Of a stretch of 64,000 nucleotides of DNA, positions 17,401-25,800 are shown one piece after another. Origin of the DNA: Chitinolyticbacter meiyuanensis (lineage in GTDB: Bacteria; Pseudomonadota; Gammaproteobacteria; Burkholderiales; Chitinibacteraceae); NCBI RefSeq assembly GCF_008033135.1, contig NZ_CP041335.1:2423925-2487924 (forward strand), in the 5' to 3' direction. The position numbers and the translations under genes were made by a program. Position 1 is the stretch's first letter; each line of letters opens with the position of its first letter. A model generated the notes under the pieces. It had not been told where the DNA came from. It was given only the letters and a program-made list of their open reading frames with translations, and made no database searches.

Positions 17401-19569
17401 ATGGACATGGACAACGCACGCGACGCGCTGGTGCAGGAGGCGCGCGAACTCTTGGCCGCCATGGAAATGGCGCTGATGCAGATCGAGGCCGAAGGGGCCA
17501 GCAGCGAGGCGATCAACGCGATCTTCCGCGCCGCGCACACCATCAAGGGCTCGGCCGGGCTGTTTGCATTCGAGCGCATCGTCAGCTTCACCCATGTGGC
17601 CGAGAGCGTACTCGACAAGGTGCGCAACGGTAGCCTGCCGCTTGATACCAACCTGCTGTCGCTGCTGCTCGAATGTGGCGACTACATTGGCGAGCTGGTC
17701 GATGCCATTGCCGCCCGCCGCGAAGAGGAGGAGCCGGATCCGGTCAAGCGCGGCCGGCTGGAGGTCTCGCTCAACGCCCTGCTCGGCGTAACCGCGGCGG
17801 CCCATCCCGCCGTGCATGCCATGGGTGCAGCCGCCGACACCGCGCAGATCGAAGTGGACGACGGCAGCGCCGTCAGCAGCGACAACTGGCATCTTTCGCT
17901 GCGCTTCTCGCCCGACGTGTTGCGCAACGGCATGGACCCGCTGTCCTTCCTGCGCTACCTCGGCACCATCGGCCGTATCGTCCATATCGTCACGCTGCCG
18001 GATGCATTGCCCGATGCGCGGGTGATGGACCCGGAAGCGTGTTACCTCGGCTTCGAGGTGGACTTCGCTTCGGACGCCGATCGCCAGACCATCGAGGGCG
18101 TGTTCGAGTTCGTGCGCGAGGACAGCGAGATCCGCATCCTGCCGCCGCACGGCAAGATCGCCGAATACATCGGCCTGATCCAGTCGTTGGCCGAGCCGGC
18201 CGGGCGGCTCGGTGAAATTCTGGTCAAGGGCGGCGCGCTGACGCCGTCCGAGCTCGACAACGTGCTGGCGCAGCAGGCCGCCGAGCCGGTGCCGGCCAAG
18301 CCGCTCGGCACGCTGCTGGTCGAGCAGGACAAGGTGCCGCAGGCCGTGGTGGCCGCGGCGCTCACCAAGCAGAAACAGGGCGAGGAAAAGCGTACCCAGG
18401 AGCAGAAGTTCATCAAGGTCGAGGTCAGCAAGCTCGATGCGCTGATCGATCTTGTCGGCGAGCTGGTGATTGCCGGTGCCGCTGCCAACCTGGTGGCCCA
18501 CCGTGAGAAACACGCGCGTTTCGAGGAGGCCACCCAAAGCATTTCCAGCCTGGTCGAGCAGATCCGCGATGCCGCGCTGACGCTGCGCATGGTGCCGATC
18601 GGCGAAGTGTTCCAGCGCTTCCCGCGCGTGGTGCGCGACATCTCGCGCGAGCTTGGCAAGGAAATCCAGCTGCTGGTGACTGGCGCCGACACCGAGCTCG
18701 ACAAATCGATGGTCGAAAAGCTGTCCGATCCGTTGATGCACATCGTGCGCAATGCGATGGACCACGGCATCGAGAGCAAGGAAGCGCGGGTGATGGCCGG
18801 CAAGGCGGTGGAGGGCACGCTCCGGCTCAACGCCTACCACGAGTCCGGCAGCATCGTGATCGAGGTCTCCGACGATGGTCGTGGCCTGGATCGCGACCGC
18901 ATCCTGGCCAAGGCCATCGAGCGCGGCCTCGTCAGTGCCGAGCAGCAGTTGTCCGATGGCGAGATCTACCGGCTGATCTTCGAGCCGGGCTTCTCCACGG
19001 CCGAGCAGGTCACCAACCTGTCCGGTCGCGGCGTGGGCATGGACGTGGTGAAGAAGAATATCGAATCGCTGCGCGGCGAGGTGGAGATCGTCAGCCGCCA
19101 GGGCCAGGGCACCACGGTGCGCATCCGCCTGCCGCTGACGCTCGCCATCATCGATGGCTTCCAGGTCATGGTCGGCGATTCGCAGTTCGTGATCCCGCTC
19201 GAGCTCGTGATCGAGTGCATCGACATCAGCAGCCACGACATGCGGCACAACATCGTCAAGCTGCGCGGCGAGCCCTTGCCCTTCGTGCGGTTGCGCGAGC
19301 TGTTCGATCTGCCCGAAGCCGAGCACGTGCGCGAGAGCCTCGTCGTCGTGCAATACGGCCAGCAGCGCGCCGGCCTTGTCGTCGACAAGCTGTTGGGCGA
19401 ATTTCAGGCAGTGATCAAGCCGCTTGGCCTGCTGTTCGGCGAGGTCAAGGGCATCAGCGGCTCGACCATCCTCGGCGACGGTCGCGTGGCGCTGATCCTC
19501 GACGTGCCGCATCTCGTACAAAGAACCATGCGCGCCAAGGTGGCGCAGCTGGCACGCAGCCTGTCCTAG
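17401..19569 (+). CDS. cheA: CheA chemotaxis histidine kinase
   Basis: A 722-residue CheA. The N-terminal HPt domain has His46 in AAHTIKGSAG. A P2-like regulatory region spans about residues 130-260, followed by a Glu/Gln/Lys linker and the P3 dimerisation helices (VSKLDALIDLVGELVI, ~340-400). The ATPase domain has an N-box (IVRNAMDHGIES), a G1 box (VSDDGRGLD) and a G2 box (GRGVGMDVV). A C-terminal CheW-like P5 domain starts near residue 580. It autophosphorylates at His46 and passes the phosphate to response regulators. No CheY, CheB or CheR is encoded nearby. The antisense strand is fully open for over 800 codons, an effect of its GC-rich codon use. Confidence 0.96.
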   Translation: MDMDNARDALVQEARELLAAMEMALMQIEAEGASSEAINAIFRAAHTIKGSAGLFAFERIVSFTHVAESVLDKVRNGSLPLDTNLLSLLLECGDYIGELVDAIAARREEEEPDPVKRGRLEVSLNALLGVTAAAHPAVHAMGAAADTAQIEVDDGSAVSSDNWHLSLRFSPDVLRNGMDPLSFLRYLGTIGRIVHIVTLPDALPDARVMDPEACYLGFEVDFASDADRQTIEGVFEFVREDSEIRILPPHGKIAEYIGLIQSLAEPAGRLGEILVKGGALTPSELDNVLAQQAAEPVPAKPLGTLLVEQDKVPQAVVAAALTKQKQGEEKRTQEQKFIKVEVSKLDALIDLVGELVIAGAAANLVAHREKHARFEEATQSISSLVEQIRDAALTLRMVPIGEVFQRFPRVVRDISRELGKEIQLLVTGADTELDKSMVEKLSDPLMHIVRNAMDHGIESKEARVMAGKAVEGTLRLNAYHESGSIVIEVSDDGRGLDRDRILAKAIERGLVSAEQQLSDGEIYRLIFEPGFSTAEQVTNLSGRGVGMDVVKKNIESLRGEVEIVSRQGQGTTVRIRLPLTLAIIDGFQVMVGDSQFVIPLELVIECIDISSHDMRHNIVKLRGEPLPFVRLRELFDLPEAEHVRESLVVVQYGQQRAGLVVDKLLGEFQAVIKPLGLLFGEVKGISGSTILGDGRVALILDVPHLVQRTMRAKVAQLARSLS

Positions 19570-19629
19570 CCCTACCCGGCCCTGAGCGATTTCAAATCCA
19601 ATTCCTTCACGTTGCACACAGGGGGTTTC

Positions 19630-21291
19630 ATGCTGGCAAATCCGACCAAGACCGTGAGCATCAAGCAGTTGTTTATCGCACTGCTCGTCATTACCGCTGT
19701 GCTGATGGTGCTGATCATTGCGGCGACCAGGGCGCTCAACAACGCGAATGCTGAACTCGGCCAGGCTCAAGCCAGCCGCTATCAGTCATATCTGCTGGCC
19801 GATGAGCTTCGGCAAAGTTCGGATGACCTGACCCGGCTAGCCCGCACCTATGTGCTGACCGGCGACGCCCGATACGAGCAGCAATACTTCGCCATTGTCG
19901 ATATCCGGAACGGCAAACGTCCGCGTCCGCAGCAATACGATCGAATCTATTGGGATTTCGTTGCCGCGAACGACCAGCCACCACGCCCCGATGGTGCTGC
20001 CGCCGACTTGATCGACCTGATGAAACAAGCCGGTTTTTCCAAAGAAGAGCTGACCAAATTGGAGGAAGCCAAGTCCTACTCCGATACGCTGGTCAAGACT
20101 GAAACCATTGCCATGAATGCCGTGAAAGGCCATTTCGATGACGGCAAGGGCGGCTTCACCCGGGTTGATGCACCCAACCTGGAAATGGCCCGCGAGCTGA
20201 TGCACAACCGTGAATACCATATCAACAAGGCACGCATCATGAAGCCAGTAGACGAGTTCTTCGTACTACTGGATGCACGGACCCGCGGTGCAGTCGAAGC
20301 TGCAGAGACGCATGCGCATCAACTGGAAAACACAATCTACGCGCTACTGGGTCTGTCGTTCGCGGTCCTGGTCGCCAGCCTTTGGCTCGTTTACCGCGTG
20401 ATCAATCGCCAGCTTGGCGGAGAGCCTCGTGTCGCCATGGCGCTCCTGCAAGAGATTGCAGCCGGCAATCTCGCCACCGACGTTCCGGTACGCCAGCACG
20501 ACTCGAACAGCATGCTGTTTCATCTGCGGCTGATGGTGAACAAGCTGACTGAAGTGATCGGCGATGTCTCCGAATCGGCAACCGCCCTCGCCTCTGCCTC
20601 CGAAGAAATCTCGTCCTCAGCGCAGGCACTCAGCCAGAACGCATCCGAACAGGCTGCTAGCGTTGAGCAAACCAGCGCCTCAGTCGAAGAGATCTCGGCC
20701 ACGGTGGCGCAGAACTCGGAAAATGCCCGCGTCACCGACGGCATGGCGACCAGGAGCGCCCAGGATGCCGGCGAAGGTGGCGAGGCGGTGAAGCAGACGG
20801 TTTCGGCGATGCGGCAGATTGCCGGCAAGATCGGCATCATCGACGACATCGCCTACCAGACCAACCTGCTGGCGCTGAATGCCGCGATCGAAGCCGCGCG
20901 GGCAGGCGAGCACGGCAAGGGCTTCGCCGTGGTGGCGGCCGAGGTGCGCAAGCTGGCCGAGCGTAGCCAGGTGGCAGCGCAGGAAATTAGCGAGGTCGCA
21001 TCAAGCAGCGTGACACTGGCAGAACGCGCGGGCACGCTGCTCGACCAGATGGTGCCCTCGATCCGCAAGACGGCAGATCTGGTACAGGAAATCAGTGCGG
21101 CCAGCAGCGAACAGACAACCGGCCTCGAACAGATCAATACCGCGGTGACTCAGCTGGCGCAGACCACACAGATGAATGCCTCAGCTTCAGAGGAACTGAG
21201 CTCCACCGCGGAGGAAATGAGTGCCCAAGCGATTCAATTGCAGGAAATGATTGGGTTTTTTCGAATTGCGCATAGCACACTGCGCAGCTGA
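19630..21291 (+). CDS. Methyl-accepting chemotaxis protein
   Basis: A 553-residue chemoreceptor closing the CheW-STAS-CheA operon. Transmembrane helix 1 lies at residues 14-34. A periplasmic helical ligand domain of about 210 residues includes an [14 protein letters not shown] segment, common in receptors of this type. Helix 2 is near residues 240-258 and is followed by HAMP ([12 protein letters not shown]...AAGNLATDV) and the signalling hairpin with [20 protein letters not shown] at its tip. The start at 19630 matches the hydrophobic helix position. Its cytoplasmic domain closely matches the receptor at 10377-11897, while the sensory domains differ. Confidence 0.95.
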   Translation: MLANPTKTVSIKQLFIALLVITAVLMVLIIAATRALNNANAELGQAQASRYQSYLLADELRQSSDDLTRLARTYVLTGDARYEQQYFAIVDIRNGKRPRPQQYDRIYWDFVAANDQPPRPDGAAADLIDLMKQAGFSKEELTKLEEAKSYSDTLVKTETIAMNAVKGHFDDGKGGFTRVDAPNLEMARELMHNREYHINKARIMKPVDEFFVLLDARTRGAVEAAETHAHQLENTIYALLGLSFAVLVASLWLVYRVINRQLGGEPRVAMALLQEIAAGNLATDVPVRQHDSNSMLFHLRLMVNKLTEVIGDVSESATALASASEEISSSAQALSQNASEQAASVEQTSASVEEISATVAQNSENARVTDGMATRSAQDAGEGGEAVKQTVSAMRQIAGKIGIIDDIAYQTNLLALNAAIEAARAGEHGKGFAVVAAEVRKLAERSQVAAQEISEVASSSVTLAERAGTLLDQMVPSIRKTADLVQEISAASSEQTTGLEQINTAVTQLAQTTQMNASASEELSSTAEEMSAQAIQLQEMIGFFRIAHSTLRS

Positions 21292-21387
21292 CTGCGGATG
21301 ACTTTACCCAGCTCCCCATACATCAATTGATAGAGTATATGACTACTTGCCGCTTCGGTGGCCACCCAAATATGAGATTGACGCATC

Positions 21388-22446
21388 ATGAGCAGCGATA
21401 AAAGACGCAGCAAGAACACCGCCACAGCCCCAACGAAACCTAGCAACACTTTGTTTAATTATTACAGCAAGCAGCCGTCAGTGAACGAGAAACGATCCAA
21501 CGAGACGGCCTTCACGAAAGAGGATGGCGACCAGCAGGCCAAGAAGGTCAAGATCGATACGACACCGCAGGACTCACCAAGCCTGCAAACGTCTACAAGC
21601 TTTCCACAAATCCCTAATTCGCCCACCTTCTCCACTCCACTCTTTCCCCCCGTGCAGATCGGACAAAGCGGCCCCACGCTTCAACCCATCAAACCAACAT
21701 TAGATTTCGCCGAGATCAGTAAACAGGCTCAACTCAAAAAGGCACTAACGCCTATGTTCCCTGAGCAAAAAGGCGAGAAGACCGAGTCGCATTCTACATT
21801 TAAGGAGTTATTTACAACCAAGGGTGCGACAAAGGCGCGCTACCAGGATTACAAGCTCTCCGATCCAAACAACAAGAGACTCATCGAGGCCATCAAGCAA
21901 AACAAAAAAGCCTTCAAGAAAGCAGCACCGGATGATCACGAGAACATCGCAGGTTACATCAATGAAGCCCGAGCGCTGGATCGCACGCTGCGCAAGTACA
22001 ATAAAATGCCTAGTGTCGAACAGGCAAAGCGCCAGTACTACCCGCAAACTACGATCAGCAGCCCTCTGGTGACGACCGGGAATAGGCGCCCGGACCTGCT
22101 GAAGATCAAGACCACAGAAGCAGGTCCGTTGGCCACCTTCACGGAGATCAAGAGCAAGACATTCAAAACAGGCCAGCGCGAAGACACGTTGAGCATCCTG
22201 CAGGACACCAAAACGATATCGGCCGTACCTCCAGGGTTCTCCAAAATCCATTCACCAGTGGATCTGACCAAAGCGCCCGTCACAAAGTACAAGACGATAT
22301 TTGCCGGCAGCTTCTCCAAGAAGAACCCAGATCATCCCCTCGACCCTGGCGCCTCACAGCTCACTCCTAAAACCAACGGCAAGGCAACAATTACTGGAAC
22401 GGGAATCTCGGTCTACTCCAAGAGAACAGCAAATAAGGAAAAGTAG
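21388..22446 (+). CDS. Orphan protein: disordered N-terminus with NLS-like and PIP-like motifs plus putative PD-(D/E)XK nuclease domain
   Basis: A 352-residue protein that I do not recognise by family. Residues 1-140 are low-complexity and rich in Ser, Thr, Pro and Lys. They include SNTLFNYY (residues 19-26), which fits the PCNA-binding box pattern apart from the first Gln. They also include AKKVKID (51-57), close to the c-Myc-type nuclear signal AKRVKLD. The C-terminal half is ordered and contains RRPDLL (233-238) and TEIKSK (252-257), spaced as the Asp and Glu-x-Lys of PD-(D/E)XK nucleases. There is no signal peptide or membrane helix. The gene is A-rich compared with its neighbours and stands alone, followed by a hairpin. 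A host-directed nuclease effector is a hypothesis only. Confidence 0.7.
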   Translation: MSSDKRRSKNTATAPTKPSNTLFNYYSKQPSVNEKRSNETAFTKEDGDQQAKKVKIDTTPQDSPSLQTSTSFPQIPNSPTFSTPLFPPVQIGQSGPTLQPIKPTLDFAEISKQAQLKKALTPMFPEQKGEKTESHSTFKELFTTKGATKARYQDYKLSDPNNKRLIEAIKQNKKAFKKAAPDDHENIAGYINEARALDRTLRKYNKMPSVEQAKRQYYPQTTISSPLVTTGNRRPDLLKIKTTEAGPLATFTEIKSKTFKTGQREDTLSILQDTKTISAVPPGFSKIHSPVDLTKAPVTKYKTIFAGSFSKKNPDHPLDPGASQLTPKTNGKATITGTGISVYSKRTANKEK

Positions 22447-22463
22447 CCCAGCGTTGGCTGGGC
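22446..22463 (+). terminator. Hairpin after the orphan nuclease-like gene
   Basis: A perfect 7-bp stem (GCCCAGC with GCTGGGC, 4-base loop) begins at the last base of the stop codon and is followed by CACTTTA. It is a plausible short rho-independent terminator with a weak U-tract. Confidence 0.6.
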
Positions 22464-22897
22464 CACTTTAAGGTATCGCGCTAGTTGCTATGTCCCAGTC
22501 ATCTGTACGACCAAGCTGCTCTGATCGCTCATCGTCGAACAGCCGACGTCACCTGCGCAGAAGTCAGCCCGAGTCTGTCGAGCGACCGCTTTCTCCGTCG
22601 GTAACCGGTGGCAATGACCCGTTCCCGCTACTGGGCAACAGCGAAAGCAATCGCAATTGGTTAAGCGCCAGCTGAGCTCGCGATCTTCAGCAACTTGTCA
22701 CGAACCTTCTGGACAACAGCAAACGAGGATGCCGGTGAGATCCCGCGTCAAGAGATCCAGCGAAATGAGGCCTCAAGTGGGCGAATTGCTCCAGTAGTAG
22801 CCCTCCAGTCGCTTGTCGCCCGAGGTGAGCTGAAGATCGCCGTAGCTAAAAGACCGTCACGGACGTCAATGTCGGCGAACTCGGAGTAAGTACTCGT
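22464..22897. other. Gene-free stretch of about 430 bases
   Basis: No convincing gene, RNA or repeat was recognised. Short open frames (for example 22490-22675 on +) lack family features and ribosome sites. The stretch separates the 3' ends of the orphan nuclease-like gene and the convergent hybrid kinase gene and may hold decayed sequence. Confidence 0.4.
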
Positions 22898-25800
22898 TTA
22901 CGCATCCAGTGCCGCAAACAGCGCCTGCACGGCAAACCCAACATTTCGGCGCAGGCTGGCGAGCTCGCTGGTCGTGAGTACATCGTACAGCTCAGCATCA
23001 TCCTTGATCCGCCGCTCGAGGTGCTGCGCGCGCTCGTAGACACCGATGGCACCCAACGTTCCTGCTATCCCTGCGAATGTATGTAGCGTCTCGATCGCCC
23101 CTTCCCGATCATTCGCACTGCCCTGTTCGATCAACACGTCGACGAGCCGCCTGCCCTCCCCTTCAAAGCTTTCAAGAGCAGCTCGGTAAACATCTCTGTG
23201 TCCTCCCAGCCGTTGGAGTAATGACGGCAATGGTTCGATCGCTGCCAGATCCATCAGCGTTTCTTGTATCGAATCTCCCTTCGCGTGGGTGCCCTTGATG
23301 CCATCAAGTACCGCGCAGAGGGTGCCAACCAGATTGTCGAGTTGGATCGGCTTTGGAATGTGTGCGTCCATGCCAGCAGCAATGCAGGCATCGCGGTCTG
23401 CCGCAGAGGCGTTGGCCGTCATGGCCAGGATCGGAAGCCCCAGATAGCGGCGATCTGCTCGAATACGCCGCGTCGCTTCCAATCCATCAATGTCTGGCAT
23501 CTGGATATCCATGAGTACCGCGTCAAAGGCCTGCGGTCCCTGGGTCACCATCTCAACACCACGTACTCCGCCCTCTGCGGCATAGACCTCAGCCCCCTCG
23601 CCACGGAGCAGTTCTGTCGCAATCTGCCGGTTCAGCGCATTGTCCTCAACGACCAGCAATCGCAGACCATCCAGCCGCTGTTTACGAAGCTCCGGCTCTT
23701 CGCTAGGTGGTAGCGCACTATCGTCCTGTGCTTGTCGAACAGCGTCGGCCAGTTGCTGCAAGGTCACAGGCTTGGTCAAGCACGCGGCAAACGGTACTGG
23801 ACCTTGTTCTACAAGTCGGCCGAGCGCCTCGCGACCAAAAGCCGTCACCATGACAATGATCGGCAACATTGCGTCGTGGCACAGGTCCTTGATCTTCTGC
23901 GCAGCAGTTGCGCCATCCATGCCCGGCATTCGCCAGTCCATCAGGATCACGTCGAATGACCGCTGCTCCTGCTGGGCCCGTCGGACACGTTCAATCGCCG
24001 CCTCGCCGCTCTCTGCATACTCCGTTTGCCATCCGAGAGATGCAGTCGCTTGGGTCAGCAGATTTGCGGTTGTTGGGTTGTCGTCTACCACCAGCACCCG
24101 ATATCGCCCTGTGGTTTCGGGATCGACGATCGGCAGGTTGGAGTCAACCGGGAGGGTGATGTCGAACCAGAACCGGCTGCCTCGCGCAGGTTCGCTCTCA
24201 ACACTCAATCGGCCACCCATCAACTGAACCAGGTTGCGACTGATCGCCAACCCCAAGCCGGTGCCGCCGTATCGCCGCGCTGTTGACGCCTCCGCTTGGA
24301 CGAATCCCTGAAAGATTTCTTCTTGGCGCTCAGCGGAAATGCCGATCCCCGTATCGGAAACCGCGAAACGCAGCGTCACCATGCCTGCTGTGCGAGCGAG
24401 CTGCTCGATGCTCACCACGACTTGACCCTTTTCGGTGAACTTAATGGCATTGCCCGCGAGGTTGATCAGTACCTGCTGCAGGCGCAATCGATCACCGACG
24501 ACGACACTCGGCAATGTCGGAGCCATGGCATACAGCACCTCAAGATCCTTGTCCTCCTCATTCCCCGAAAGCACCGCGGCAAGATCCCGCATCACGCCTT
24601 CAAGTTCGAACGGATGAGCATCCAGGCTTAGTTTGTCCGCCTCGATCTTCGAAAAATCGAGGATGTCGTTCAATAGCTCCAACAGCGCCTGTGCCGCTGT
24701 CTGGGCTTTCGCAGCGTAGTCTGCTTGAGCCGCTGTGAGCTTGGTTTGCCGGATAAGCTGCAGCATCCCAAGCACCGCGTTCATCGGCGTCCTGATCTCG
24801 TGGCTCATGCTGGCGAGGAACGCAGATTTTGCGCGATTCGCTGTATCCGCCTGATGCTTGGCTTCGATCAACCCCTGTTCGAGCAAGCGTTGGTCAGTCA
24901 CATCGAGATTGATGCCAGTAACCTTGATGGGGTGATGCTGTGCATCGCGCTCGACATGTGCTCCCGCTTGCAAAAACCGCAGCGAGCCATCGCGCCGGAT
25001 GATGCGAAACATGACGTTGTACGGGCGCCCCTGCTCCAAGGTTGCATTCAACGCCGCCTCGGCCATTTCAACATCATCAGGATGGACCCGCTCTCTCCAG
25101 TGTTCGAAGTGGAGCTGTCGGGAGGTCTGCAAAGAAACCGGCTGGTCGTAGAGCTCAAACATCCGGTCATTCCAGCTCACGGCATTGGACGCTGGATCCC
25201 AGCTCCAGATGCCCAACTGAGCAACCTGCGCGGCCAACATCAGTTGGTCACGGGCGGAAATCAGTTCCTGGCGGTGCTGAAGCTCCAAAGATACGTCGGT
25301 CGCGATGAAGAGGAACCCTTCGACCTCTCCGTCTGGAGAGCGCATCGTGGTCACGACAAGAGAAACAGGAACGCGGCGTCCGTCACGCGTGACGTAGCTC
25401 CATTCTGCCGTGTCGCGGCCTTCCGCTTCCGCTCTTTTGACCAGCGCTTCAAATCCAGCCAATGTGACTTGATATTGCGTTGCGAGCTCCGCCGCGCGGG
25501 CTTCAATTTCAGCAGTTTCATGGAACGCTAACGGCGTAACCTCACCAACGACGTCGCTCTCGTCGTAGCCCAGCATTCGCCGAGCCCCTTCATTGAATAC
25601 CGTCACGGTGCCCGTTGGGGTCGTTGCGACGATGGAGACCTCCGAAGCAGCGCGAAGGATGTCAGCCAGCAGTTTGTTCAGCCGCACCAATTCATTTTCA
25701 GCGGATTTGCGCGCGGTGACGTTGGTGCGAAGCGCAAGGAAACGGTCAATTGCGCCATCCTGATCAAACATCGGCGCAATCACAGTGTCTAGCCAATACA

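Noticed and set aside
17293-19770. An 825-codon open frame on the minus strand
   Set aside because: It is the antisense shadow of cheA and its neighbours; it is His/Asp/Gln-rich with no domain, while the + strand encodes clear CheA motifs.
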